Part shown: in pieces, positions 1-48,086 of the stretch
Numbering within the stretch: position 1 is the stretch's first letter
Layout of the letters: each line of letters opens with the position of its first letter
Origin: Lepisosteus oculatus
Taxonomy: Eukaryota > Chordata > Actinopteri > Semionotiformes > Lepisosteidae
Assembly: GCF_040954835.1 (NCBI RefSeq)
Contig: NC_090704.1
Location: 35,344,979-35,408,978, forward strand
Direction: 5' to 3'
DNA: 64,000 nt
Position numbers and translations under genes: made by a program
The notes under the pieces: model-generated
Seen by the model: only the letters and a program-made list of their open reading frames with translations
Database searches by the model: none
What the model was told of the DNA's origin: nothing

Positions 1-1369
1 TAACAAACACCTTCAGGAAAACTAAACACATTATAAACCCCCTTTTACCCCTCACAGTTCTTCGTGGTTCAATGCAGATTGACAAGAGGATCTGTCTTTA
101 ACAAACCGACATTGACCATTAATTAAAAGATTATTAAAATTTAAATAATATATAGCTGTACATATAACAGAGGCAAGATATTGTGCTCTCGAGTTTGTTC
201 TCTTTTTGTAGATGGATTCATTTGCAATTCTCCAGCTTACCTCACTTCTCAGAATTATTTCCAAATTATTTAATGATTTGCGGCTCTTGTAACAGACCTT
301 GAATCCGCATTTTTACTGAAAGGTTCTAGGTGCTGCTTTTTCCAGAGTGCTTAAGGACAGTCAGTCCAAGCAATGCAGGTCCAACTCAGTCTCAGAGTGT
401 GAAGTTTAAGATCGTTCTTTAACAAACACCTTGACAGGGAAAGAAAACTCAAAAATTATTTTCACATATTGCTTTGTGAAACATTGGAATTTTCCAACTA
501 GGAAAACTCTTTCCTAGTTTTCTATTATTTCTTTTGGAGACAACAGTGCTAACTTGAAACAAGTACAAACTAATGAACATTATGGGCTCAACACAACGTG
601 TTTCTTGCGGGCAGCCAAAGCACTTATATTAAAAAAACATAAATGCTCAGCAGACCTTAAATATGAAAATCTTTGTTTTCTTTAGTTTGGGTAAAAACAC
701 GGCTTCACATGGGCCACTTTCTGGGATTTCCGAGATTCTTCGCTCTTCAGTGACTGCTGGATTGCTTATTAACCTGATTCATGTATTCCTGAAATAATAT
801 CTAAACCCCAGCTGAGGCTCCATAATTACCGTTAATTGGAAGATCCCACTTAAAAAAACATTCAGTGACTTCAAAGTAGCTTAATAAAGAGGGGTGTTGG
901 TTTGGAGCACAGACTGAGTTTTACAGTCCAAACATCACAGCTTTATGCAAGCGTTCTGACTTTGCTGTTTTAGGGACTCGAGCAGTAGCTAACTGGCCAA
1001 GGATATCCAGGGTTTAGCTGGCTTTGTCTGTAAAAGATAACTCTGGCCTGTCACAGAACATCCACTCCTGGGACATGCAATGCACCAGTGAGCATGCAGT
1101 ACTGTCAGTGAGAGATGCATCCATCCTCTAATCAATATTGATTCTCCCTGGGGGGCCTATGTAACCCCCAGCATGTCAAATGGCCCGACAGCGGGCATGT
1201 TGAAGGACAGCAGGAAAATATTTGTTGTCACTGCACAATACTGTCATGATGTGAGCTACAAGGAAAGTACACTTGATTGGAAATTAAAAAAAATAAAACA
1301 AGGACATCTCCATTTTAAGGGGCTGTTAATACAAAAGGATTTTAAATGTCCATGATGATTAGCAGTATA
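1..1369. other. Intergenic sequence, nothing recognised
   Basis: AT-rich DNA with no exon-like block, RNA gene or clear repeat that I can identify. The short reading frames here are not supported by any similarity. Confidence 0.5.
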
Positions 1370-2182
1370 CAGTCAACCCTTGATTTACAAACTTAAATTG
1401 TATACTGAAAATTGTTTGTAAGGTGAAAATGTCTAAATAAAAAATACAGTTCCCATAGGATCCCATGTTAAATTGTCTTACTCATATATGAGATCCCCAG
1501 AGAACCCCACAACATTGTACATTAAAATATAACGTGGGGAAAATAGCAAGAAATCATCAAACAATATCAATATTGCTTTAGCCTTAAAAATAACGAATTA
1601 CCATACTAACACAACTAAACAACATATGCAAAGCAGTAAACCAGCAGTGAATTCATATTAATCAATTATTCGAGAACCAGTAAACAACCAACCTGCCAAT
1701 CACTTTATTTATGATCTTATAAAACAGAACAGTTATCTCAAGCTTTCAAGCTTCTATTTAATCAAATATTTAATTAAAATGTGGAAATAAAGAAAAAGAT
1801 ATAAGAACTAATAACACTCACAGACTGCTTTTTCCATGTTTTGGAGCCATGTTGGATATTGATTGTGTAGAAAATGCACAATAAAATACACTTTGAGAGA
1901 GCCTGCGCAAAGCACAACACACCAAGCACAACCCAAACAGGTCTAAACAGTAGGGCAAAGTTCTACAAGGATGGGCACTGAAGTCACAACCTCAGCTCAT
2001 ACTCCTCCACAAACCTAAGTTTTCTGCCTATGAAGAGGATTCTTTTGTTGTAGAGAAAAATATTGTTCATTGGGTGAGAAATATACTATATGATGCAATA
2101 ACTATAATAGACACTTACTGGCTTTGCTGTAACATAAATTTGTAAATTGGGGGTTTGTTGTAACAAAATTAGGGGATGACTG
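1370..2182. mobile_element. Pogo/Tigger-like non-autonomous DNA element, 813 bp
   Basis: The left end CAGTCAACCCTTGATTTACA and the inverted right end (beginning CAGTCATCCCCTAATT) form imperfect terminal inverted repeats. TA dinucleotides flank both sides (1368-1369 and 2183-2184), as expected for Tc1/mariner/pogo insertion. The interior is AT-rich and has no transposase frame, so this is a deletion derivative or MITE. The family name is inferred from the ends only. Confidence 0.65.
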
Positions 2183-3620
2183 TATACAGTGAAAATTCAC
2201 ATTTCAAAAGGAAATGACCAAAAGCTACACTGGAGTGGTTTAACAAGAAGAAAGCAAATACCTTTGACTTGAATCTCATAGAAAATCTGCAGCAAGACTT
2301 GAAAAAAGCTGACAATCAATCTCACATGATCTCCAACCAACTTGAGTGTGCATAAGCAAGTTACATATAAGAATGGGATTGTACCATCTCTGTGTGCAAA
2401 GCTAGTTAAGTCTTATGCAAAAATAATAATTTTGCAAGGTGCTGTACGTTAGCATCACGGTACATAAGCAGGATCTAAACAGATTCTGATACAGGACACT
2501 GGTTGAAATATGTTCAGCTGTTGTTTGTGAAAGTGGTGCAGTTAGGTTACAAACTAAAGGGTTTAACCATCTAGGCTGTTTGAGGGTTAAAACAAATCAA
2601 AAGATATACACAGATGCAGAAATAAAACATAGCCAGTGAGGCGTTTTTAAAAAGTTTATTGAACCGGAACTCCATAAAAGTCATTCTTAAAGAGATTTAA
2701 CCCTTTCATTATCTTCACACTTATCTGTTTTTGTGAAAAGCAATTATTAATTTGCCCATTTTAACATGCAGCTATAGGCTCAGAATAGGCCCAGAGGTAT
2801 TGGTCAACACTGCAGATAAGGAAAGGGTTAAAAGTGTAGTGCAAATGTACACAAGAACTAAGTGGAGGTATCGACAGGTCTGGACATAGCTACACTAAGG
2901 TGCTTTTCTACATGAGCTTCAAGCACATGCACCCTTTCATCTGTGGTCCAGTGAGACTAGTAGTGCATTCACTCTCTCTTTTTTCACAACTGTTTTAACA
3001 GATAGCACAGACACATAACACCAATACCAACTGAGTGGTTGCAAATTGTTCATTTTTCATACAAAGTCCTTATGTTTTCAACAGGTGATTAGATTACCAA
3101 AGGAGAGACGCATTGAGCCATTTCGTCTTGGACAGAGGCAGCTGGTAAGTGCACCATTGTGGTTTTTATGGACAGCGCCAGTAGCACTGCTGGAGTAGAG
3201 CAGAGTTGAACAAACCTGCTGTGCACAAACGAGGCAGACTGAGAATGAAGTGCACATGTGGACCAGAACTGTTTAGTGCTTTCAAATGGACAGGGAGCTA
3301 GGGAGCATGAATATTATATTACTATAGAGAACAATATAATAGGGAATATACTGCTCTTCACTGTTGCAATGATCTTCAGACTAAATCATTTGTGCTCATA
3401 TCCCTGATTGATTTAAATTGCAGTTGCACTGCTAGAGCCAGAAAGTGGATGTTGGTCAAGCCAGCTGAACAGCAACAAAAATACTTTGAAAAAGGTTTTA
3501 CTGAAACCAATTAAATGAAAACAGAAAAAACTTTAAATTGCAATTTGTACCTCATTTTGCTTGTCCCACAAACAGAAGTGCGAGTAAGGATACTGTCCAG
3601 GCACCTGCATGGAAGAATTC
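2183..3620. other. Intergenic sequence, nothing recognised
   Basis: No coding block or clear repeat was seen. It contains a possible AATAAA on the minus strand at 2655-2660. Confidence 0.4.
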
Positions 3621-3624
3621 CTAG

Positions 3625-3945
3625 AGCTGAGCTTTTCATGTGTCAGTGTCACTTGTTAATCACCTGGGTTCAATTCCTGAGGTGTTATCTGAGTTTGTAT
3701 GCCTTTGCATTGTTTATGTGGGTTTGCTCCCATAGTCCAAAGACTATACTGGTGGTTAAACCGGCTTCTGGGAAATCTGACCCTGGTGTAATTGGGTGCA
3801 TGTCTGCGTTTGTATCTCTGTGTGCCTTTCGATAGACTGGTATCCCATCCAGAGTGCAACCTGCCCCGCCCCCTTTGCTTCCTGGCATAGGCTCTGGGCT
3901 ACCATGGACTTGAAAAGGATAAGTGCTTAGAGAAAGTGAGGTGAT
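3625..3945 (+). mobile_element. tRNA-derived SINE, long family (degenerate copy)
   Basis: Carries the family landmarks in order: GGGTTCAATTCCTGAGGTG near 3667, TCCAAAGACTATACTGG, GACTGGTATCCCATCC, and a closing GGCTCTGGGCTACC region. It is one of about eleven copies in the window. The A-box end is eroded. Confidence 0.7.
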
Positions 3946-4699
3946 GATGCTGTGAATACATTTTTTTGCTTCAACATTTTCCCCACTAGCGTAAACTCCA
4001 AATGTTGCGAGTTATATTATATGCTGTCCTTCATAAGAACAAATCAGAACCATATAACCACATCCAAGACCAAGTTTCCACATAAATGTTCAGTTTGAGC
4101 TGATTTGAAGCTTGCATTTTGTTATTCATGGGCTTGGTGTAAACCAAATCCTCAACATACAAACTCACACTATGGGCTTCTGCAAAACATGAGGAGTAAA
4201 ACCAGTTAAACATCCTTATACAGAGAAGTAACAACTTCTACATAAAATTATAGGTTCTGGCTTTACAGTCACAACTGTTAATGAATAAACAATCTCAAAA
4301 CAGGCATTTGTTTTAAAATCAAAACCATTTGAAGGAGAGGACTAGTGCATTTAACATCTATAAAACCACACCACAGTACTGCTTCAGAATACCATGGTAC
4401 TGTAGGACAGAGTGAGCTAGTTGAAATACATGCAAACACCACAGGTCTCTGAAACAGCACCGTGATGCCTTTACACACAGAGGTGAGGATTCTGAAAAGA
4501 GCAGCATCCGCGTCACTTGTTCCGTTTTCAAAAGTTGCCTTTCTGCAGTACTTGAAACTGCAGTTTGTGCAGCATATTCTCAAGTTAACTTTTATTCCTT
4601 TTGTGAATGTAAATTTGTTAATGTTAAAGACTTCTTTCAATAACATGCAAGTCTGGATAAGCTACTGGAATGTGAAGATGGTTTCAGCTGTGTAAGAGA

Positions 4700-7344
4700 A
4701 CACAGTGTACAGATTTCCTCTTCCGGAGTTCCACTATCACTCTATACCACATGCATATTATTGTGACTGGCAGGAGGAAGAGCAGCATGGTAATTATTAC
4801 ATTTTTAAATGGCATGCAGGGGTATTTAAATCCAGCAGTGTAGTGGGGGGTACTTGTGGCTTTGTGATGGGCAGAAACGACCCTGAAGACAGGTCAGCAC
4901 AGACAGGGTTGAACAGCCAAGCGGCAGACATTTTATTGCTTTACTGTTTCCTTTGTGGAAGGTTTCTGGAATCTCACCAGCAGCAGCAAAAAAAAAAAAA
5001 ACAACGACACAAAGAAAAAAAAAACAACGAAACTACACGGACATCCAATCCCCCCAGTCTCCCGGACAGAGTGCTAAAGTGCAAGTGTGTGTGTGTGCTT
5101 GCGCCTGTGAAAGAGATTCATTCACGGCCAAGCAAAGGTGTCCAGGAAAGCCCCTTTTCTTTTTCCCCCCCAAAGGGTCCCCGTTGGCTTTTTTTCATTA
5201 ACATGCTTCACCTCTGGGGCAGCTTACGCTGCTGGCTTTCCCTTTGAAAGTCTCGGGCCCTGGATTAAACCCACCCACCAACCGCAGAATTCCAGATCCA
5301 GTGCTCGACGGCGGCTTTAGGCCGGGTAGACACAGGAAGCCTCCTCTGAAACAGAAGGCCGGCCTCAACGGACATGTTTGGAATCTGCGATGGGCAGACG
5401 ATTCGAAGTCCCTGATTTAACCCTTTTCTTACATGACACTCCGAGACTTTAGAATATTTGAGCTCTCATTTGTCACAGTAAGGGTTCAAAGTGTGTGCTT
5501 TAAAAGCCTCTGAAAATGAAGTAGCCCCAATATTCCTCTCTAACCTCGGTGGGACTCAGGAACTCCCAGACGTTCCACTCAAATAACGTTTCCAATGTTT
5601 ATTTAGTGAATTCCCAGTATTTTCAATATTTTTAAGTCTTTATCCTATCGGCAGCGTTACAGACCTTTAGGTAAAGCCCGGTCTGTAAAGGCTGATTTCT
5701 AAAGTTTTGTATTAATAAAGTGTCACTATAGTATGGGATAAAGCCAAATCCTCTGTCTAATTTCAGTTTAAAGAATTTCAGCACAGAACAGAAAACCCTT
5801 TAAAGTGGCACTTTTCATGAAGCTTACTAACCTTGCTCATCTTATTTTTTCGGCTAACAAAATGTGAAAATCGGCAAACTACTTCAGGGTGGAAAATGCT
5901 AACCCACACATAAAAATCTCTTAATATCTAGTTTATGTTCTCTAAAATGACTCTATGACCACTGTGAAATCACAATACAGAACTCTAGAATGTACGCTGG
6001 TGATTGATGGAGCATGGCGATATTCCACAATAATACACCAGGAGTGGCAAATTACTTGTACATCTATTCCAATTTATAAACAAATCCAGTGATGAGATGC
6101 TTTTACACGAGCAGGTCCCAGGGATGTAACACAATGTGCAAGAAATATGTTCAGTGGGATTCAGGACCACAGGCTCATTACTCTCCAACTTGTTCCCTAC
6201 TCACAGCTTTGAGAACGCCACTTCCTGTCACACCTTTCCTCTTTGACATGGACTGACCTCTTCTGCCAATGCACTTAATGCCAGAGATGCTAACTTCACT
6301 TTTAAAAATGAGACCTTGTCAGTTTAGTGAAGCCCACCTTCATCATCTGCCCCACAATGTGATATAAACAACAACTGACTACACTAAAATGAAGTTCAAT
6401 TCAATTTCGTTCCTTCAATTTTTGTGCTGGCAGACACCAAAACTATCCTATCCCACACTTACTTTCTCCATGGAGTCCAAACAGATTTCCTGCTCCTGCA
6501 TTTTCATTTTTATCTTTGCTCCCTGGTAGCTGCAGCTTAACATTTCTCTCTGCAGGTCTGGAATGAGTTTTAAAACACTCGGCTTTTCAAGACTATACAA
6601 GCTGGCTGTCCCCAGAAGTCCTCACTGGCACATCTCAGAATGTCCACTATTTCTGCACCCTTGCAATAAACCCCATTACTGTGTTGTATAGCATGCACAA
6701 AGAGCATTATTCCCCATTTCACTTTGTGCATCAGCCGCCAACAGACCTTTGAAGACTTTGATAATTAAATAGGTCAACATGGCCAGTCTGAGCTTAAGAA
6801 GGAAGGGAAGGGCTATCACAGGCCCCACATATTCCCACTAAAAACGTCTCTTGAGAAAGGTTACAAGCTGGAGTTGAAGAAATCAAACCTGCAACAGTAC
6901 AGTATTCATTCTCCTACAGCATGGCTTGATGGCAAGTCTTAAATGGCCTCGTGCAGCACACGTCCTTCACAGTGCGGTTTCTGGCAGTTTTGCACACAGG
7001 GGTCACAGAATTTTAAAAGTTTTGGCTGCCGATGCGGAGGAGTTGCCAGAAGCAAAAAAAAAAAAGACGATGCCAAGAAAACAAAGTCAAACCCCCAATA
7101 TTTAAGTGCTCAAAGTATGGACAGATCCAGCCACACAGGGCTCATGTTTCCTGCCATGACCTGGCAATTCACCTCTTTTAGCTATCGTTCCTAGAGGAAG
7201 GCCAGAGCTGAGTATGGGAGCGATGGACGGAAAGGAGAGCTGTTTTGTCCCCCGACACTTGTAAGATAAGGTGTTGGGGTGCTTCGTGATGGGGTCAAGG
7301 GAGTGGTCCTGGCGAAATTATGGAGCGCAGGGGCTGGGGCATGG
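4700..7344 (-). other. RNF157: Probable RNF157 3' UTR (end not resolved)
   Basis: Sequence downstream of the RNF157 stop on the minus strand with no coding potential that I can support. Candidate AATAAA polyadenylation signals, read as TTTATT on the plus strand, occur at 5598-5603 and 4932-4937, with another at 2655-2660. I cannot tell which is used. A-rich tracts at 4987-5030 and 7054-7066 are simple sequence. The extent is an estimate from typical UTR length. Confidence 0.4.
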
Positions 7345-43142
<35,798 letters not shown>

Positions 43143-43700
43143 TTCCAGTCAAACGAAATAAAATCCAGCTACCATTCACAACTATTAATCCCCGTCCCGC
43201 CTTCCCACCGCGATTTATTACTCTTTTTTCATTAGGAAATTTCACGTCGTCATCTCCCCTCGTCTGTCTGTGTTTCTTTTTATTTCTCCAGAAGATCCAC
43301 GAACCGCTTTCTCCTGGCTGAATTCTACCTGCAAACGTTTTAATGCAGGGTACCTAACATTTCCTTTAAACTCTTATTATCCCTTGTGTTCTGTGGAAGC
43401 GGTCTGCTCTTAAATGCAGCACACAAGGCCTTGGTTCAAAGGAAAGCAAACCGCTAGGTTCTAGCAACTAGGAGCGATTCCAGCATCCTGCAGCCTCCTC
43501 TTTCCTCCACAGCTGTGATAAGTGTGCCGGGATCTCTCCGTACTCCACTTCCAACCTTAGACTGTCAAAGGACGGGTCTAATGGCTACCTCTGACGTCAA
43601 GCATCACTCCAGTAAACGGCGAGACTCCAGACTCCAGATTTGCGCTGCGTAATCCAGCTCCATGTTTCCAAACGTGACCCTCGGACTATTTTACTGCAGT
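43143..43700 (-). promoter_or_regulatory. RNF157: RNF157 promoter / 5' UTR region (approximate)
   Basis: Sequence upstream of the RNF157 start codon, richer in CpG than its surroundings and without repeats. It contains a full palindromic CRE (listed separately). No TATA box is evident. The transcription start is not determined and the limits are a judgement. Confidence 0.5.
43592..43599. promoter_or_regulatory. Consensus cAMP-response element TGACGTCA
   Basis: An exact 8-bp palindromic CRE, 450 bp upstream of the RNF157 start codon. The site would bind CREB/ATF factors. That it regulates RNF157 is an inference. Confidence 0.6.
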
Positions 43701-44637
43701 GCAGGATTACAGTATGTTCTTCCAAGGGTAAAGCAGAACCGAATACGGGCAGGTTTGACGCTGCCGCTCCAGGTTTGAAGGGGACTCATGGGCAGGCAGA
43801 TGCCGGAAAAAGAGAAGGCAGTTTTTTATGTTGTACGTGGTTTAAATGATGTTCTAAACATCATTTTGGGACAAAACAAACCTGGAGTTAAAAAACACAA
43901 ATTTCGTTTTCTTTTTTCGGTCATTTATTTCCACCCTGCAGTTTTACCTACTCTGAAAATGTGTTAAAAAGATAGGTGTTAAAATAATGTTGAGAAAATG
44001 AGTTTTAAAGTGTTAGTGTTATAACGTGTTAAATGTTTACCTCATTACAGTATCTTATTGTTTCACGGCATATTTAAGGTGCGGCACTGGTAAGCACTGC
44101 TGGTATTTCCCAATGTTGTCTGTTTACACATATACGTAAACAAGGAGCAAGTCAAACACGGGAGGGGGGGGGGATTAAATATTTATTGTTTTGTTTCTTA
44201 AACCTTTTGAAGACAATTATGTTATTACTACATTACTAAATTCCACAGGAAGAAAGTGAAGTCTTCGTCTTGCAGCTCCTCCAATGTGTTTCACTTGGCA
44301 TTCCTGCTTCCCAGTACTGGGGCTCTCATTTTGCTCAGTATCATTCTTGGGGGTCTGCTATCTCTTAATTGGGGCTCCCCAACCTGCAGCCATTCTGGTC
44401 CTTTCTGTATAAGTACCATGATACAACCAGCTCTTGAAGTTGTAAAGGAGCTGGTTTGCAGTGGGACGGCTTGGAATCACCACCATGTTGGGGTGTGATG
44501 TGGTTTGCAATCACTTTGGGAGGAAATCTGTCCTCTGGAGCTAAGAGCTGGGACTTGCTTGAGTGAGGCCTGCTGAAGTCCTAATTTCACACGCTTTTTT
44601 GCAGCATTTTTTGATACAGAAAATCCATCCTGAAACA
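43701..44637. other. Intergenic sequence
   Basis: A G run lies at 44163-44172. Nothing else was recognised. Confidence 0.5.
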
Positions 44638-44790
44638 GCCATCCATTTTCTAACCACTTCAATTAAGGTTCAGGGGGGAGCCGGGGCATGTCTTGGCAAG
44701 CAATGGGTGTAAGCAGGGTACACCCTGGAGTGTACCCCAGGCCACTGCAGGATACAGGCAGACAAACACACACCCTCTTATGGCAGGATG
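44638..44790 (-). mobile_element. tRNA-derived SINE, long family, 3' fragment
   Basis: Landmarks are CCATCCATTTTCTAACCACT, GGAGCCGGGGCATGTCTTGG and GGGTACACCCTGGAGTGTAC. The tRNA-like head is missing. Confidence 0.7.
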
Positions 44791-45013
44791 AATTGTGCCC
44801 TCCACCTTGAAGCAAGGAATGAAATTTTTATGTTCAAGGTAGATGGCAATACTATAAAATGAAATAGACCCAATACTGTTTGCATCAAGCCAATATTAGA
44901 ACATTAGATCAATTAGCCTTTTAATTTGATCCATGGAAAAACATTTGAAGAAAAGGGATGAGGTTTTATCCCACACTCTTACTTTCTGTTTACATCTTAC
45001 TTACTCCTTAATG

Positions 45014-45363
45014 CAGGGGTTTCTAGTTCTGGTCCTGGAGGTCTACACATCTGCTGTTTTTTGTTCCGGCAAAGCCACCAGTGACACTTAATTGACTTAA
45101 TAATAGGATTAAATTGAACTGTTTGACTGCTTTTAGCTCTTAAAATTGTTGGAGGTTGCATTTCAACTATTGCATTTCATTTCATAGGTAACGGAATATC
45201 CCAACTTTTGGAGTTAAAAAAACGTATATACTTAAACTTATATAAAACTTAAATATTCCACTTAAGCCACTTGTTAATGAAGGCTTCAGCTTGGTGATTA
45301 AACTCAGCGGTAATAAAAACCAGCAGGTGTGCGGTCAGCCAGGGGCAGGACTAGGAGGCCCTG
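45014..45363. mobile_element. hAT-like MITE, 350 bp
   Basis: The left end CAGGGGTTTCTAGTTCTGGT and the inverted right end CAGGGCCTCCTAGTCCTGCC form terminal inverted repeats of about 50 bp. The 8-bp flanks are CCTTAATG (45006-45013) and TTTTAATG (45364-45371), six of eight identical. No transposase is present. Confidence 0.75.
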
Positions 45364-45371
45364 TTTTAATG

Positions 45372-46095
45372 CATCTTGGCTGTTATAAGTTTTAAAGTCG
45401 TGGGCTACATTTTAAATTGTCTCACACTCATGTTTTGGATACCCGAAAAAGTTTAAATTGACTTAAGTTAACACAATCCCCTTTACTGTAGTAGACAAAT
45501 GTGTTATTATACTGTTTCAGGCACAGCTAAAATGTCAATGTTGAAAACGATCAAGACTACAGCTGTTTATGTTAATATACTTAAGTATATTAGAGGAAAA
45601 CCATCATAGGATAAATTCAAAATACCTAGTCTATCATTTACACTGTTGGCAAACGTTATGAGGATGTCTTATCTTAATAAAACAACAAAACATGAAGCTG
45701 TCCATCTGCAGCCCTTCCAGATCATTCCATTGCAGAATGGTGTTACAGACAGCCTTCTAATTATTTTAATTTACTATTAGTAGACTCAAGATCACAAAAA
45801 AGATGCTGGCTCTATCAATTTACTGTAATGGAGAGGACTGGAGGGCTGCAAGTTCAGTAGCCCTAGGCCGTTCTGTTTTTTCAAGCATTGAAATTGTCTT
45901 GCTCTCATTTTAATAAAAACTTTACTCTATGAAACAATCTAAACAAACATGGTGTGTCTTTATGTGTATTACAACCTGAAACAAAGGAGCACTCTTTCCT
46001 GCAGCGTTGGTGTTCAGTCACCATTCGTGTGAAACATTTTCAGTTAAGGCCCTCTAGTGTCCAACAGAAAAAGTTACAACATTATTGTGTAGGCA
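45372..46095. other. Intergenic sequence
   Basis: AT-rich, nothing recognised. Confidence 0.5.
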
Positions 46096-46433
46096 GTCCA
46101 CCCATCAGTTTTCTAACCACTTCTTCCAAATCAGGGTCACATGGGAGTTGGAGCCTATCCTAGCAAGCAATAAGCAGGATACACCCTGGATAGGATACCA
46201 GTCTATTTCAGGGCACACACAGATACGAACAACCAAACATTCCCACCACAGTCAGTTTTCGCAAAAGCAAATTAATCTGCCAGTAGGTCTTTGGACTGTG
46301 GGAGGAAACTGGAGCACCCAGAGGACACCCAAATGAACACAGGGAGAACATGCATACTCCACACTGATAGCAGGTCCCCAGATCTGGATTGGACCCAGGG
46401 CCCCACCAACCACGGTGCCACAGTGTCGCCTAT
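46096..46433 (-). mobile_element. tRNA-derived SINE, long family
   Basis: Plus-strand landmarks are CACCCATCAGTTTTCTAACC, TTGGAGCCTATCCTAGCAAG, GATAGGATACCAGTCTATTT, GTCTTTGGACTGTGGGAGGA and CCACGGTGCCACAGTG. Confidence 0.8.
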
Positions 46434-47650
46434 TTAGCCTGATGTATTTACTGATTCACGTTCCACCTAGAATACTTACTTAATACAGTTAATTTCGTGC
46501 ATTTATTTAAAGACATTTTTCAAAGATTTGTTTTGTATTTTGTAATTGACATCTTTAAATGTTATTGAGCGATGATGCGAGTTCTTTAGAACTTGTGAGA
46601 GCCCGAAGTAAAGTATTAAGTTAATTCAGTTAATTAATTAGATTAATTATGTGGCTGATATCTTGGCTTGGGCAGATGCCAGAAGATACTATGGCCTATA
46701 CTATGGATACATTGTTTACACTTGCACACCAACATGTTAAAACATAAGAAAAGCTGAGAAGAGACCATTTGGACAATATAGCTAATAGATGGACTAAATA
46801 AGGTCCCAGGATGTCCCGAATTAAGACTGCCCCACTCAAATAATTATACTATAAGTGGCAGGCATGGCTGCGTTGAGCAGGGGAAGACACATTTCCACCA
46901 TGTTCCCTGAAGAGAACAATCCCCAGATCTTACTCCTATTGAAAACTGGTGGAGCGGATGAAATGTGGAGTTCCGTCCCACACACCATTAGATTCATCGC
47001 AGTGAAGGCAATCCCACTAGACAACTGCAAGGGGATTAGGCTGCAAAGACTGCAAAAAAATGTGGATTTAATGTCAGATGTGACCTGAAAGTCAGTTCAA
47101 ACTGCTCCTGCTGCTTTCACGGGCCTGTCACTTTATTCAGTGCAGTCAGTATAATTCCTCCTCTACTGCAATTCTGGTGTGCAGGTGATGTAAGACTTTG
47201 TATTTCTGTAACAGATCACGAGCATTGTTATGCCTCTTTCTTTTGTATGGCCTTTTGTGATCCGCACAATAGATTGATGTCCAGAGATTCTTGCCACTAG
47301 GTCACTTACAGTCTAAGATTAATAACTGTTGAAAGACCTCCTTGGAGAGAGTGAAAAGAGTATTCAAGGATTATATTATCCATTATCCACAGCTTTCCTC
47401 ACTCGCAGAAGGGGGTCTGCCCACATGCACCACTGATGAAGCAGGCTGAAATATTGTCCCTGACTGATACAGAGTCACTCATTGAATCTAGTGGATCATC
47501 TATCTGTTGATGAGGGAGGGGATGAGACTACTCTTTTAATGGTGAGAGTTTCAATAAGGTATAGTCTTCGCCTGGCATTCCAAACACTGAAATTGTATGC
47601 CTGAGATTTTATTTGGCATGACTATAAGTGAAAGCAAAATTATCCAGCCA
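46434..47650. other. Intergenic sequence with a dispersed repeat fragment at about 46738-46815
   Basis: AACATAAGAAAAGCTGAGAA followed by GAGACCATTTGGACAA resembles the end of a fish repeat whose other part is seen at 24395-24510. The remaining sequence is not recognised. Confidence 0.4.
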
Positions 47651-47962
47651 TTTAATTGCTTAACCGCTTTAACCATACTAGGTCAGAGGCATCAGAGCCT
47701 ATCCCAGCAAGCAACAGGTGATATGCAGGACACACCCTGCACAGGACACCAGTCCATCACAGAGCACACACAAGCGCACATTTTACGGAAGCCAATTGTC
47801 TCACCAGTGTGTCTTTGGACTGTGGGAGGAAACTGGAGCACGCGAAGGAAACTCACAGGAAAAAGGGAAGAACATACAAACACCACGCAGATAGCACCTC
47901 AGGAACTGAACCCAGGGCCCCAGAACTGTGAAGCAGGAATGCTGACCACTAGACCCTGAGAG
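47651..47962 (-). mobile_element. tRNA-derived SINE, long family
   Basis: Landmarks are CAGAGCCTATCCCAGCAAGC, ACACCCTGCACAGGACACCA, GTCTTTGGACTGTGGGAGGA, GAACTGAACCCAGGGCCCCA and GCTGACCACTAGACC. Confidence 0.8.
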
Positions 47963-48046
47963 CACGTATAAGACCTTTGATTTTATTCCAGTAACGAGCT
48001 GGGCCTTAATTAATGCACAATTTTTACGCATCCAGCAGTTGATGGA

Positions 48047-48086
48047 TTGCTGCTCGGCCTTTTGGCTAAGATCAAGTGTGATATCA
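48047..48086 (+). pseudogene. U2 snRNA pseudogene, 5' end only
   Basis: ATTGCTGCTCGGCCTTTTGG followed by CTAAGATCAAGTGTGATATC matches the first 40 or so bases of U2 snRNA at nearly every position, including the branch-point-recognition region start. After that the similarity stops, so no Sm site or 3' stem-loops follow. It is a 3'-truncated copy. No U snRNA promoter element was identified upstream. Confidence 0.8.

Noticed and set aside
4705..5247. Plus-strand frame of 180 codons
   Set aside because: It spans A-rich simple sequence, has no recognisable domain or splice context, and lies in the probable RNF157 3' UTR on the other strand.
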